This document shows, one piece after another, positions 8,311-17,256 of a DNA stretch of 41,377 nt (its first letter is position 1; every line of letters begins with the position of its first letter). Below the pieces are notes generated by a model, which had not been told where the DNA came from, did not search any database, and saw nothing but the letters and a program-made list of their open reading frames with translations. The stretch covers positions 1 to 41,377 of the forward strand of contig JAYOIK010000046.1 of assembly GCA_038118725.1 (NCBI GenBank). The letters run 5' to 3'. Source of the DNA: JADHLJ01 sp038118725 (GTDB lineage: Bacteria; Pseudomonadota; Alphaproteobacteria; Thalassobaculales; Thalassobaculaceae). The position numbers and the translations under genes are program-made.

Positions 8311-8435
8311 CCACCTCCCGTCGCCCTGGCGAACGGCAGGGCCTTTTCTCGCAAGAGCGAGGCAATCGCTTATCCGCCACGACCGGGCCAAGCATCGCGA
8401 GGTCCTGCCTTGCGCCAGGACGACAGGCGGGGCGG
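8311..8435. repeat. imperfect inverted-repeat element
   Basis: The left arm (8311-8340) and right arm (8404-8435) are imperfect reverse complements, sharing the pattern GTCGYCCTGGCG followed by GGCAGG. They flank about 63 bases of unrelated sequence. The 12-mer GTCGCCCTGGCG at 8320-8331 recurs exactly at 41342-41353 and inverted at 41258-41269. The element fills most of the space between the convergent tenA and cupin genes, so it may act as a shared terminator or be a REP-like element. Confidence 0.6.
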
Positions 8436-8449
8436 AGGTTCGCCTTTCC

Positions 8450-9019
8450 CTACGTCAACGGTGCCTTGTCCGCCGCCGAGGCGCGTTGGGCGAAGCCTTC
8501 GTATTTCGACCAGTCGAGCGGGTGTTCGGCAACCGTGTCCGGGTCCCACATCTGGCGCTCGACGCCGAGGACGTTGCCGCCATAGACATGCAGGCCAAGC
8601 GCCGGGGTGTCGCTGGTGCATTCAGCCACGTGGACGGCCTTGGCCGGCATGAAGAACACCGAGCCGGCCTCCAGATCCACCGAGCGCTCGAAGGTTAGGG
8701 AGCCGTCGTCGTTGCGGGTGTAGAGTGAGTTCTTCTCCGAGCCCGCCAGCACCAGGATCGCGGCCCAGGTTCCGTGATTATGCGGCGGGGTACGCCTACC
8801 GTCCGGGAAACGAACCTTGAGCAGGCTGAGGTTCGGCGCTCGATAGAAGGCCTGCAACGCGTTGCCGCCGGAGCCGTTGATATAGGCAAGCGCGTCCTCC
8901 ACGCCCTTCAGATCGCTTTTCAGGTCGTTCATCACCTGGACGGCGGCCTTGTGGGCGTATTCCTCCGGCTGATCGGCGACGGCGGCGGTAAAGCGATTGA
9001 CCAGGTCGGCGACGTTCAT
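8450..9019 (-). CDS. cysteine dioxygenase-like cupin protein
   Basis: A 189-residue single-domain cupin of the CDO_I/COG5553 type, predicted to be a non-haem iron thiol dioxygenase or relative. The metal triad is visible: H80 and H82 in PPHNHGTW, and H130 in AKAVHVAE. H144 and Y146 in GLHVYGGN match the catalytic His-x-Tyr of CDO. R60 in AFYRAPN could be the carboxylate-binding Arg. The Cys of the mammalian Tyr-Cys crosslink is not present (the strand reads TWAAILVLAG), as in bacterial enzymes. GAGAGG sits 7 bases before the ATG. Possible substrates include cysteine or 3-mercaptopropionate; this is not decided by sequence. It is convergent with tenA, with no evident pathway link. Confidence 0.75.
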   Translation of the reverse strand: MNVADLVNRFTAAVADQPEEYAHKAAVQVMNDLKSDLKGVEDALAYINGSGGNALQAFYRAPNLSLLKVRFPDGRRTPPHNHGTWAAILVLAGSEKNSLYTRNDDGSLTFERSVDLEAGSVFFMPAKAVHVAECTSDTPALGLHVYGGNVLGVERQMWDPDTVAEHPLDWSKYEGFAQRASAADKAPLT

Positions 9020-9198
9020 CTCGGGGCCTCTCGATATGCATTTAGGCTAGTGGTAGGTTCGCCATGCAGTGTTGTCGACGCCGCTCGGAAAGGCAAGGGG
9101 CGAGGCGTGGGGCGACGCGGCGGTGACGGCGGCGCGCTACATCCAGTCGACATTCTGCGGAAATACTGAGCGACGAACTGATAGGTCATCTGGACCAT

Positions 9199-10074
9199 CT
9201 AGCGGTTATGTTTGCTCTTACCCTCGATCTTGAAATCCCATTTCTCGATAAGCTCGTCCCAGATCAGCATTTTCTGGTGCAGCCGATCGCGGGTCTCGCG
9301 AATGAAGACGACTTGTTCGTCGACGGCTTTCAACGTCTCGGCGACCTGCTTCATGCGGGTGTCCACGTCGTGGAAGGCGTCGCGGAAGTTCTTCACCGGC
9401 GGGCCCATGAGAACCTTGCAGCGTTGGATTTCGTCCACGAAGTGACGTTCGGAGGAATGGTGCTGCGCGACCTGGTCAAGTTTGTCGACGATGCGGGAGA
9501 CATGAACGTAGCGTTCCCGAAGGCCTTCGATATAGGCCAACTCCCGCATGATCTGGTCGGCGTGCTGGGCGACGGTGGGGGCGCGGCCCTCGCCGAGGCC
9601 GATTTTTTGTCCGATCAGGTCGAGGCCGGATTGGACAAACATCTTGCCATCGGAGCTTTCCAGGAACGCGCCTAAATTATCCGGCGCCTTGGTGATCCCG
9701 CCGTTCGGCGCGCCGAGCAGGGCGATCCTGAACATGAACCCGTTCTTGGCCCGCTCGCGATGGCGGTCCTCCACGCTCCAGCTTGCCGAGCCGTCCAAAA
9801 GCTCCCGCGGGATCGTGTCGCCCGGGCGAATGTCCCGCACGTATTTCAGGCCCTGGGCGACCAGGTCCAGGAGTTTCGAGTCCTCGCCCTCGGGGTCCAG
9901 GTTGAACTCTTGGTGCAGTGCCTCGAAGGTTATCGCCGCCGCGTGCTCGCCGACATCCATGAGCAGCACGGGTTGATGATCCGAGGCGGATAGCGCGAAG
10001 CGATTGCCAGGGATCTGGAAAATCTTGTGGTTGAAATTGAATACTTCAGCGGACTCTTCGGTACTCAAATCCAT
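9199..10074 (-). CDS. hypothetical protein with helical C-terminal half
   Basis: About 291 residues from ATG 10074; a TTG at 10083 with GGTGA 6 bases upstream is a credible alternative. I recognise no family. The N-terminal half (to about 130) is mixed and acidic, containing LLMDVGEHAAAITFEALHQE. The part from about 165 to 285 is strongly helical and charged, rich in Arg/Glu/Gln with heptad-like spacing, and ends in a basic tail (IEGKSKHNR). There is no signal peptide or membrane segment, so it should be cytoplasmic. Codon use and GC match the surrounding genes. It stands alone: a very AT-rich region precedes it, and about 180 bases without a gene separate it from the cupin gene. Confidence 0.7.
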   Translation of the reverse strand: MDLSTEESAEVFNFNHKIFQIPGNRFALSASDHQPVLLMDVGEHAAAITFEALHQEFNLDPEGEDSKLLDLVAQGLKYVRDIRPGDTIPRELLDGSASWSVEDRHRERAKNGFMFRIALLGAPNGGITKAPDNLGAFLESSDGKMFVQSGLDLIGQKIGLGEGRAPTVAQHADQIMRELAYIEGLRERYVHVSRIVDKLDQVAQHHSSERHFVDEIQRCKVLMGPPVKNFRDAFHDVDTRMKQVAETLKAVDEQVVFIRETRDRLHQKMLIWDELIEKWDFKIEGKSKHNR

Positions 10075-10129
10075 GCCTTTCAATGGCGATCACCGCGGGA
10101 TTCACGAGTGGCGGGTCAAGAAATCACGT

Positions 10130-10445
10130 CGTTAACCTCTTGCACCCTGAATGTTCTGAGTTCGATATGTTAAGTATCAAGTCGAAAAAAATTATCAGTC
10201 AAGATAATATTAACTTTTTTTACATGATTTATTTAAAAATTATCTGGATTTTTCGTGCAAAAATAGGTGAGGTTTTCTAAATTTTCTGTATCATAACAGT
10301 TATATTGATGCGCATAACCTATAAAAGTTTTTTATACAAAATTTTTATAAAAAAGATCTTATTGTATAAATATAGCATTTTGAAGATATCGTCTTTTTTG
10401 TATTTTTATCAATATATCTAAATGTGTATATCTTTTTGATGAGAC
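10130..10445. other. AT-rich intergenic island
   Basis: Positions 10201-10260 contain 11 G/C of 60 and 10321-10380 contain 7 of 60, in an otherwise GC-rich window. It holds inverted repeats, for example TTTTTTATA/TATAAAAAA within 10329-10355 and GATAAT/ATTATC around 10204-10243. I find no convincing ORF or known RNA. It lies downstream of clpB and upstream of the helical protein gene, both on the minus strand. It could hold the clpB terminator and that gene's promoter, a small RNA, or acquired DNA. Confidence 0.6.
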
Positions 10446-10559
10446 GGCATGAAGATGTCGAACGCGGTCAATCCCCGCGGAAAAGACTTGGTGTCGACGC
10501 CGAGAGCCAAATCCCTTTCGGGGGGCTGCCTCCCGGCATCGATCCAATCTCAGCGTGTG

Positions 10560-13178
10560 CTAAGCCGCCGCCTCTTCATGATCGAGGTCGCCTTCCGCGG
10601 CTCCGGCGCAGTTGATCGAGAGCGCGCCGTCGCGGGTGGAGACCTCGACCAAGGTTCCCTCGGCGACACTGCCATCCAGGATCTTGTTGGCCAAGGGGTT
10701 CTGCAAGGCCCGCTGGATAACCCGCTTCAGGGGGCGCGCGCCGTATACCGGGTCATAGCCGGCATCGGCAAGCCACCGCATCGCCTCATCATCGATGTTG
10801 ATCGAGATGTTGCGATCCTCCAGCAGGGCGCGTAGCCGGGATAGCTGGATCTTGACCACATCCGCCATGTCGGCGCGATCGAGGCGGCTGAACAGTAGAA
10901 CCTCGTCCAGACGATTGAGGAACTCGGGGCGCAGGGCGCCACGCACTACATTCATGACCGTCTCGCGCACCGCCTCAACGGATTCCCCATCCTCCTGCGC
11001 CGCCAGATGTTCGGCGCCGAGATTGGAGGTCATGATGATCAACGTGTTGCGGAAGTCCACCACCCGGCCTTGGCCATCGGTAAGGCGACCGTCGTCCAAT
11101 ACCTGTAGCAATACGTTGAAGACGTCGGGATGGGCCTTTTCCATCTCGTCGAACAGCACCACCTGATAGGGCCGCCGGCGCACCGCCTCGGTCAGGGCGC
11201 CGCCTTCATCGTAGCCGACATAGCCTGGAGGCGCGCCGATCAGCCGAGCGACCGAGTGCTTCTCCATGTACTCGGACATGTCCATGCGGACCATCGCGGC
11301 CTCGTCATCGAACAGGAACTCCGCTAGCGCCTTGGTCAGCTCTGTCTTGCCGACGCCGGTGGGGCCGAGGAACAGGAACGAGCCTATCGGCCGGTGTGGG
11401 TCTTGCAGCCCGGCCCGCGAGCGGCGCACCGCGTTGGCCACCGCCGAAATCGCCTCGTGCTGGCCGATTACCCGGCCATGCAGCTTGGTTTCCATGTCCA
11501 GCAGCTTCTCGCGCTCGCCCTCCATCATCTTGTCCACGGGGATGCCGGTCCAGCGCGAGACGATGGAGGCGATGTCCTCCGGCGTGACTTCTTCCATGAC
11601 CATTTGGTTCTTCGACGCGCTCTCGGCCTCGCGGATCGATTTCTCAAGCTCCGGAATTACCGCGTACATGAGCTCACCGGCGCGTTCGTAGTTGCTCTCG
11701 CGTTGCGCGACCTCGAGCTCGTGGCGGGCTTCCTCGAGTTTCTCCTGCACCTTCTGGGTGCCGGAGACGGTTTCCTTCTCCGCCTTCCAGCGCGCGGTCA
11801 GTTCGGCCGACTTCTCCTCGAGCTCGAACAATTCGTCCTGAAGCTTGTCCAGACGCTCGTGACTGGCGATATCGGTTTCCTTGATCATCGCCTGCTCCTC
11901 GATACGAAGCTGGATGATCTTGCGGTCAAGCTCGTCGATCTCCTCGGGTTTGGAATCGATCTGCATGCGCCGGCGGGACGCGGCTTCGTCGACCAGATCG
12001 ATCGCCTTGTCGGGCAGGAAACGGTCGGTGATGTAGCGATTGGAGAGATTGGCCGCCGCGACCAGCGCGCTGTCGGTGATCCGCACGCCGTGATGCAACT
12101 CGTATTTCTCCTTCAATCCGCGCAGGATCGAGACCGATTCGATCACCCCGGGCTCGCTGACCAGCACCGGCTGAAAACGCCGGGCCAAGGCCGCGTCCTT
12201 CTCGATATGCTTGCGATACTCGTCCAGCGTCGTCGCGCCGATACAGTGCAGCATGCCGCGCGCAAGGGCGGGTTTCAGCATATTGGAGGCGTCCATGGCG
12301 CCTTCCGCCGCGCCGGCGCCGACCAGGGTGTGCAACTCGTCGATGAACAGGACCACGTCACCCTCGGCGTGAGTGATCTCCTGGAGAAGGGCCTTGAGCC
12401 GCTCCTCGAACTCGCCGCGAAACTTCGCGCCGGCGATCAGCGAGCCGAGATCCAGACTCAACAGCCGCTTGTCCTTGAGACTCTCGGGCACGTCGCCATT
12501 GACGATGCGCAGCGCCATTCCCTCGGCGATGGCGGTCTTGCCGACGCCGGGCTCGCCGATCAGCACGGGGTTGTTCTTGGTGCGCCGCGAGAGAACCTGG
12601 ATGGTCCGGCGGATCTCCTCGTCGCGCCCGATGACCGGGTCGAGCTTGCCGTCCCGCGCCATCTTGGTGAGGTCGCGGGTGTATTTGTACAGCGCGTCAT
12701 AGCCGGATTCCGCCGTCGCGCTATCGGCGTTACGGCCCTTGCGCAGATCGTTGATCGCGGTGTTGAGCGCCTGTGGGGTTAGGCCGTTGTCCTTGAGAAT
12801 CCGCCCGGACGGGATATCCGGCATCATCGTCAGCGCGAGCAGCATGCGCTCGACGGTGATGAAGCTGTCCTTGGCCTTTTCCGAAATCGTTTGGGCCTGC
12901 TGCAAAAGGCGGGTGAACTCTCCGGAGGCGAAAACCTGACCGGCCCCGGAACCCTCGACCTTGGGGATCTTGGACAACTCGGCGTCAACCGCGAGAAGCG
13001 CGTTGGCCGGATCACCACCCGCCTGGGTGATCAACTTGGCGCACATGCCCTCCTTGTCATCAAGCAGGACCTTGAGCAGGTGCTCCGGCGTCAGGCGTTG
13101 ATGGTTGCTATTGGCCGCCAGCGTGTGGGCGTTTTGCAGGAACCCGCGGGACCGCTCGGAAAATTTTTCGAATTCCAC
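10560..13178 (-). CDS. clpB: ClpB protein disaggregase
   Basis: Hexameric AAA+ chaperone that pulls polypeptides out of aggregates together with DnaK. With GTG 13178 as start it has 872 residues, the normal ClpB length, and opens VEFEKFSERSRGFLQ (first residue Met). I chose this start because GGGAG lies 8 bases upstream; the frame stays open to 13448, but that extension resembles no ClpB. Order: Clp_N repeats about 1-145; NBD1 with Walker A GEPGVGKT at 208-215 and Walker B VVLFIDE; coiled-coil M domain about 405-525; NBD2 with Walker A GPTGVGKT at 605-612; C-terminal D2-small domain. A possible heat-shock promoter lies at 13375-13403. All catalytic motifs are intact. Confidence 0.97.
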   Translation of the reverse strand: MEFEKFSERSRGFLQNAHTLAANSNHQRLTPEHLLKVLLDDKEGMCAKLITQAGGDPANALLAVDAELSKIPKVEGSGAGQVFASGEFTRLLQQAQTISEKAKDSFITVERMLLALTMMPDIPSGRILKDNGLTPQALNTAINDLRKGRNADSATAESGYDALYKYTRDLTKMARDGKLDPVIGRDEEIRRTIQVLSRRTKNNPVLIGEPGVGKTAIAEGMALRIVNGDVPESLKDKRLLSLDLGSLIAGAKFRGEFEERLKALLQEITHAEGDVVLFIDELHTLVGAGAAEGAMDASNMLKPALARGMLHCIGATTLDEYRKHIEKDAALARRFQPVLVSEPGVIESVSILRGLKEKYELHHGVRITDSALVAAANLSNRYITDRFLPDKAIDLVDEAASRRRMQIDSKPEEIDELDRKIIQLRIEEQAMIKETDIASHERLDKLQDELFELEEKSAELTARWKAEKETVSGTQKVQEKLEEARHELEVAQRESNYERAGELMYAVIPELEKSIREAESASKNQMVMEEVTPEDIASIVSRWTGIPVDKMMEGEREKLLDMETKLHGRVIGQHEAISAVANAVRRSRAGLQDPHRPIGSFLFLGPTGVGKTELTKALAEFLFDDEAAMVRMDMSEYMEKHSVARLIGAPPGYVGYDEGGALTEAVRRRPYQVVLFDEMEKAHPDVFNVLLQVLDDGRLTDGQGRVVDFRNTLIIMTSNLGAEHLAAQEDGESVEAVRETVMNVVRGALRPEFLNRLDEVLLFSRLDRADMADVVKIQLSRLRALLEDRNISINIDDEAMRWLADAGYDPVYGARPLKRVIQRALQNPLANKILDGSVAEGTLVEVSTRDGALSINCAGAAEGDLDHEEAAA

Positions 13179-13374
13179 TGTTCGTACTCCCATGCCCACC
13201 GCGCGACGCGCCGATGGGATCGTCGGCGCCCCAAGGATCGGCGACGCCAGGTTTGATCTCGCGCCCCGTCTTGATACCGCGACCCACGACGTCGCTCCAT
13301 GATATCGCCTCGAAGCGGCAAAGTCCTCGACACCGCGCGGACCCGAATCATGGCGTCCGGCGCGGCATGGCTCG

Positions 13375-13403
13375 GATATGGTGTTGTAAATTCGCAACAC
13401 AAG
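13375..13403 (-). promoter_or_regulatory. possible RpoH (sigma-32) promoter of clpB
   Basis: On the minus strand, CTTG (13403-13400) is followed after about 18 bases by CCATAT (13381-13376 region), resembling the alphaproteobacterial heat-shock pattern CTTG-N17/18-CYTATNT. The spacer contains the inverted repeat GTGTTG/CAACAC. It would give a leader of nearly 200 bases. The assignment is plausible because clpB is a classic RpoH target, but the match is loose. Confidence 0.35.
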
Positions 13404-13504
13404 GGGGTGGAACGCGGTTTTACCTGAAACCGAGGCATTCCGCGTCATCGTGGCGCATGGGGCCGAGTTGACAGACTTCCACGCGGGATTCAGGTTACGG
13501 CATC

Positions 13505-14266
13505 ATGACCGCGAAAATTCAGGCTCTGTATCGCTACCCCGTAAAGGGACTGTCGGCGGAAGCGCTAGACCGAGTGGACCTGCGCGCCGGCGAGGCGTTG
13601 CCGCATGACCGACGGTTCGCGATTGCCCATGGAGCCGCCAAGCGTCTTGATCCGGCGAACCCCGAATGGATGCCGAAGGGTTTCTTTCTCCAACTCATGT
13701 CCAACGAGAAGCTGGCGACTCTCCGTAGCCACTTTGATCCGGATAGCGGTTTTCTAACGATTACTCGGAATGGGCGACAAGTGTGCCGGGGAAAGATCAC
13801 CGAACCCACGGGGCGTGCCGTCGTCGAACAGTTCATGGCGGCCTATATGGGAAAACAGGCGCGGGGACAACCAAAGCTGGTCGAAGCGCGGGAACAGCCG
13901 TTTTCCGACACTCGGGTTCCTTTCGTCTCGATCATCAACGCGGCCTCGGCGATGGATTTAGGGCGGGTGGTCGGCAAGTCCGTGAATCCGATGCGCTTTC
14001 GCGGCAACATCCTGATCGACGGCATGGCGCCGTGGAGCGAGTTTGATTGGGTCGGGAAAACCATCCGGGCCGGCGGCGCGATCCTGCGGATCGAGGAGCG
14101 GACCGGGCGTTGCGCGGCGACCAATGTGGATCCCGACTCCGGCGCGCGGGACATGACCCTGCCGCGAAGCATGCAGCATGCCTTTGGTCATGAGGATTGC
14201 GGGGTTTACGCCCGTGTCATCGACGGCGGCGTTGTGGCGGTTGGAGACGAGGTTTCCGTCGCTTGA
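13505..14266 (+). CDS. MOSC domain-containing protein
   Basis: A 253-residue protein with an N-terminal MOSC_N beta-barrel (begins IQALYRYPVKGLSAE) and a C-terminal MOSC domain, about 110-250. MOSC proteins transfer sulfur or act in molybdenum-cofactor-dependent reductions, as in YiiM, YcbX and mARC. The conserved cysteine is C203 in GRCAATNVDP, and MRFRGNILIDG is the usual preceding motif. It has no ferredoxin domain. The ATG at 13505 opens the typical family N terminus. It sits divergent from clpB and convergent with the DUF4167 gene, in a 325-base clpB upstream region with no other gene. Its specific substrate cannot be given. Confidence 0.88.
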   Translation: MTAKIQALYRYPVKGLSAEALDRVDLRAGEALPHDRRFAIAHGAAKRLDPANPEWMPKGFFLQLMSNEKLATLRSHFDPDSGFLTITRNGRQVCRGKITEPTGRAVVEQFMAAYMGKQARGQPKLVEAREQPFSDTRVPFVSIINAASAMDLGRVVGKSVNPMRFRGNILIDGMAPWSEFDWVGKTIRAGGAILRIEERTGRCAATNVDPDSGARDMTLPRSMQHAFGHEDCGVYARVIDGGVVAVGDEVSVA

Positions 14267-14308
14267 CGGTCGCCGCTAGGCGGGCCTCCCAACATGACCA
14301 GAGCGTGA

Positions 14309-15094
14309 TCAGTCGCCGGCGATTTCCTCGGGCTGACTTGGCGCCGGCGCGGCGCGGGGGCGGCGTCGTGGCCGTGGCGCCGGCGCGGTTTCGTTTGCCT
14401 CCACCGTGGGCGCGCCAACGACCGTGACGGTAACACCAGGCGTGACCTGCTCGCTCGGCGCGGAACGATCCTCGTCGCGTTGGGCCGGCGCATCGTCGCC
14501 GTTGGACGGGCGCCGTCGGCGCAGTGAAAGAGGCCGGCGCGCGGGACGCGCGTCATCGCCGTCATTGGACGGGGCGGCCTCGGTCGGGCTTGCTTCGGCT
14601 GGGCTTGCTTCGGCCGGCTTGGCGCCCGCGGCATCGTCGCCGGTCGCTTCGGACGCCGCGTCTGGGCGCGATGTAGATTGCTCTCCCGTCGAGGCCGGTT
14701 GACCGGATGGCGCGTTGGCCGTCGACAAGTTCAATTCCGGTTGGGGTTCGCCCTCTTGAAACTGATTTGGCTGCTGCTCTTCGCCGTGGTTCTGCTGAGC
14801 GCCGTTTCCACGATTGCGGTGGGCGTCGCCCCCCGTTTCCTCGCTGAACGCGCTAATGATGCGGAAATAGTGCTCGGCGTGCTGAAAGTAGCTTTCGGCC
14901 AGAACCCGGTCGCCATTTTGCGCCGCGTCGCGCGCCAGGTTGAGATATTTCTCATGCACCTGATTCGCGTTACCTCGGATCCGAACGTCGGGACCGTTGC
15001 TATCGAAAGTCTGATTGCGGTTCGGAGTTCCGGAGCGGCGGTTGTTATTACCGCCACGACCCCGCCCACGTTTGTTGTGTGGACCTTGTCTCAT
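14309..15094 (-). CDS. DUF4167 domain protein
   Basis: A 261-residue alphaproteobacterial protein of unknown function. The N terminus is a basic, Asn/Arg/Gly-rich stretch (RGRGRGGNNNRR). The conserved DUF4167 core follows at about 30-80, containing NANQVHEKYLNLARDAA and YFQHAEHYFRI. The rest is a disordered acidic/Ala/Pro tail ending in an Arg/Pro-rich segment. Around residues 158-172 the tail contains near-identical pentapeptides (PAEAS, PAEAS, PTEAA) made by a 15-base tandem repeat at about 14579-14620. The basic N terminus suggests nucleic-acid or ribosome binding (inference). It follows prmC in the prfA-prmC-DUF4167 order common in this class. Confidence 0.85.
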   Translation of the reverse strand: MRQGPHNKRGRGRGGNNNRRSGTPNRNQTFDSNGPDVRIRGNANQVHEKYLNLARDAAQNGDRVLAESYFQHAEHYFRIISAFSEETGGDAHRNRGNGAQQNHGEEQQPNQFQEGEPQPELNLSTANAPSGQPASTGEQSTSRPDAASEATGDDAAGAKPAEASPAEASPTEAAPSNDGDDARPARRPLSLRRRRPSNGDDAPAQRDEDRSAPSEQVTPGVTVTVVGAPTVEANETAPAPRPRRRPRAAPAPSQPEEIAGD

Positions 15095-15125
15095 TTGTAA
15101 CCGTTCGCTTTGTTACGTTGTCCAA

Positions 15126-15144
15126 GCAAAGAGTCTCTCTTTGC
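15126..15144 (-). promoter_or_regulatory. hairpin upstream of DUF4167 gene
   Basis: GCAAAGAG and CTCTTTGC form a perfect 8-bp stem around a 3-base loop, in the 204-base space between prmC and the DUF4167 gene, about 30 bases from the latter's start. No U-tract follows it, so it is not a standard terminator. It could be a leader structure for the DUF4167 mRNA. Confidence 0.35.
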
Positions 15145-15298
15145 CGCGCTACCATCCGCGTAGTCGTGCCCAATCTCGCGGGCGCCGATGCTTTTTGTCG
15201 TGCGGAAATCTGGCCTGTCCCGTAGAGGCATCGCCTCATGTGCCAGTGACCAGAGAATAATCCGGTTTGCCGGTCAATCCAAGCGCAAAGTAACCCCT

Positions 15299-16183
15299 TT
15301 AGCCGCCACCGTCTTGCAGCACCAGACAGCGGTCATGGCCGGCGAGATCGGAGCGGACCGCGATGGTCTTCAGGCCTTTACCGGCCATGATCGCCGTCAC
15401 CTCCGCGCGCTGATCATGCCCGATTTCCAGGAAAACATGGCCATTCTCGGCCAAAACTCGGCCAAAACGCGAGGCCAGGTCCCGATAACAATCTAAACCG
15501 TCCGGTCCGCCGTCCAAGGCGCGGACCGGCTCATGCACGGCCACTTCGGGCTCAAGGGTTGGAACGACGGATCTCGGAATATACGGAGGATTGCACAAGA
15601 TCACATCGAAGATGGTGTCGAGACCGTCATCCCAGTGCGCGACCTGGAAAGTGACGCGATCCTCCAAGCGGTTGGCCTTGGCGTTGCGTCGGGCGAGAGA
15701 GACGCATTCCGGCGAGATATCAATACCCGTGCCGCGGGCTTGCTGGAATTCCGCCAGGACCGACAGGAGAAGACACCCGGTTCCTGTGCCGAGATCGAGA
15801 ACGTGAAGCGGCGCCTCGCGCGGCGCGACATGATCCAGCACCGCCTCGATCAGCGTTTCGCTATCAGGTCGAGGGTCCAGCGCGGCTTCGTTGAGTTCGA
15901 ATTCCAGACTCCAAAACCCTCGAGATCCAAGTATCCGGGATACCGGTTCGCGGTTAAGGCGCCTTCGAACAACCGCGTCGAAAGCCGTGCCCACCACCGA
16001 CGATACCGCCTCATCCTCGCGACCGTAAAACCGCTCGCCCGGCGCGCCGAGTACGTGGGCCAATAGAACCCTCGCGTCCAAACGTGGCTGAGCGATATCC
16101 GCCGCCGCGAAACGCCGGCTCGCGTCATCAAGCAAGTCTCGGACCGTGCTCGCGTCCACCTCGGGCGCGGCGAGTTTCGTCAC
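15299..16183 (-). CDS. prmC: peptide chain release factor N5-glutamine methyltransferase
   Basis: PrmC (HemK) methylates the glutamine of the GGQ motif in RF1 and RF2 and so raises the efficiency of translation termination. It has 294 residues: an N-terminal helical domain about 1-85 and a Rossmann methyltransferase domain. The SAM motif is DLGTGTGC at 130-137 and the substrate-binding NPPY is at 198-201, both intact. The start is a GTG at 16183 that overlaps the prfA stop by four bases (GTGA), so it is translated together with the release factor it modifies. Confidence 0.95.
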   Translation of the reverse strand: MTKLAAPEVDASTVRDLLDDASRRFAAADIAQPRLDARVLLAHVLGAPGERFYGREDEAVSSVVGTAFDAVVRRRLNREPVSRILGSRGFWSLEFELNEAALDPRPDSETLIEAVLDHVAPREAPLHVLDLGTGTGCLLLSVLAEFQQARGTGIDISPECVSLARRNAKANRLEDRVTFQVAHWDDGLDTIFDVILCNPPYIPRSVVPTLEPEVAVHEPVRALDGGPDGLDCYRDLASRFGRVLAENGHVFLEIGHDQRAEVTAIMAGKGLKTIAVRSDLAGHDRCLVLQDGGG

Positions 16184-17256
16184 GACATCGTCGCCAGACG
16201 CGCGGCTTCGTCCTCGGCGGTAAGCGCGTCGACGATCTCGTCCAGGGATTCGCCGGTCAGCACCTTGTCGATCTTGTGCACGGTCAAGTTGATACGGTGA
16301 TCGGTTACGCGGCCCTGGGGAAAGTTATAGGTCCTGATACGCTCGGAGCGGTCGCCGGAGCCGACTTGGCCACGCCGTTCCTCGGCCCGTTCGCTGTCGA
16401 CGCGGCTGCGCTCGAAGTCGTAAAGCCTGGCGCGCAGGATCCGCATCGCCTTGGCCTTGTTTTTGTGCTGAGACTTCTCGTCCTGTTGAGAGACCACGAT
16501 CCCGGTCGGCAGATGGGTGATACGAACAGCGCTGTCGGTGGTGTTGACCGATTGGCCGCCCGGCCCGCTGGCACGGAAAATATCGATCCGCAGGTCCTTG
16601 TCGGCGACCTGGATATCGACTTCCTCGGCCTCGGGTAGGACCGCGACGGTGGCCGCCGAGGTGTGGATTCGACCACCGGATTCAGTAACCGGGATTCGCT
16701 GAACGCGATGCGCGCCGGACTCGAACTTGAGACGCGCGAAAACCGACAGGCCGGTTACCGACGCGATGGCCTCGCGATAGCCACCGATGGCGTTTTCCGA
16801 TACCTCCATCACCTCGAATTTCCAGCCGCGCAGATGCGCGTATTTTTGATACATCGAGAACAGGTCGGCCGCGAACAGCGCTGCCTCGTCGCCGCCGGTT
16901 CCGGCGCGTACCTCAAGGATGGCGTTCTTCTCGTCGGCCTCGTCGCGGGGGAGCAGAAGCCGCTCGACCTCGCGCGCGAGGGTGGGAAGCTTCTCGGAAA
17001 GCGAGGCGACCTCGGCCTTGGCCATCGCCTGCATTTCCGGGTCCTCGCCGCTATCCGCCGCCATGGCGAGCGCTTCGTCGAGTTCATCATGCAAGGCGCG
17101 CAGCTCGCCGATCTTGGCGGCGATCGGCGCCAGCTCCGCGAGTTCCTTGGAGACCTGGGCGATATCGTCCGATGTCATCTCGCCGGCACCCGACAACATC
17201 GCCTCCAATTCGCGATGCCGCGCAACGACCCGCTCGAGGTTCGCCTCAAAACTCAC
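16180..17256 (-). CDS. prfA: peptide chain release factor 1
   Basis: RF1 reads UAA and UAG stop codons and triggers release of the peptide. It has 358 residues, normal length. The stop-codon recognition tripeptide PVT is at 189-191, in HRVQRIPVTESGGRIHTS; PVT or PAT marks RF1, whereas SPF would mark RF2. The catalytic GGQ is at 233-235 in SGPGGQSVNTT. The start is GTG 17256 with GGGGGAG 6 bases upstream. It overlaps the end of hemA by 11 bases and prmC by four, forming a tight hemA-prfA-prmC unit as in E. coli. Confidence 0.97.
   Translation of the reverse strand: MSFEANLERVVARHRELEAMLSGAGEMTSDDIAQVSKELAELAPIAAKIGELRALHDELDEALAMAADSGEDPEMQAMAKAEVASLSEKLPTLAREVERLLLPRDEADEKNAILEVRAGTGGDEAALFAADLFSMYQKYAHLRGWKFEVMEVSENAIGGYREAIASVTGLSVFARLKFESGAHRVQRIPVTESGGRIHTSAATVAVLPEAEEVDIQVADKDLRIDIFRASGPGGQSVNTTDSAVRITHLPTGIVVSQQDEKSQHKNKAKAMRILRARLYDFERSRVDSERAEERRGQVGSGDRSERIRTYNFPQGRVTDHRINLTVHKIDKVLTGESLDEIVDALTAEDEAARLATMS

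Noticed and set aside
10083..10280. Small ORF of 65 codons in the AT-rich island
   Set aside because: No ribosome site, and its composition simply reflects A/T runs.
11394..12782. Long plus-strand frame (462 codons) inside clpB
   Set aside because: Antisense shadow of clpB; Leu/Gly/Asp/His-rich composition typical of reversed GC-rich codons.
13179..13448. N-terminal extension of ClpB by 90 residues
   Set aside because: No ClpB has it, and a GTG with a well-spaced GGGAG at 13178 gives the normal start.
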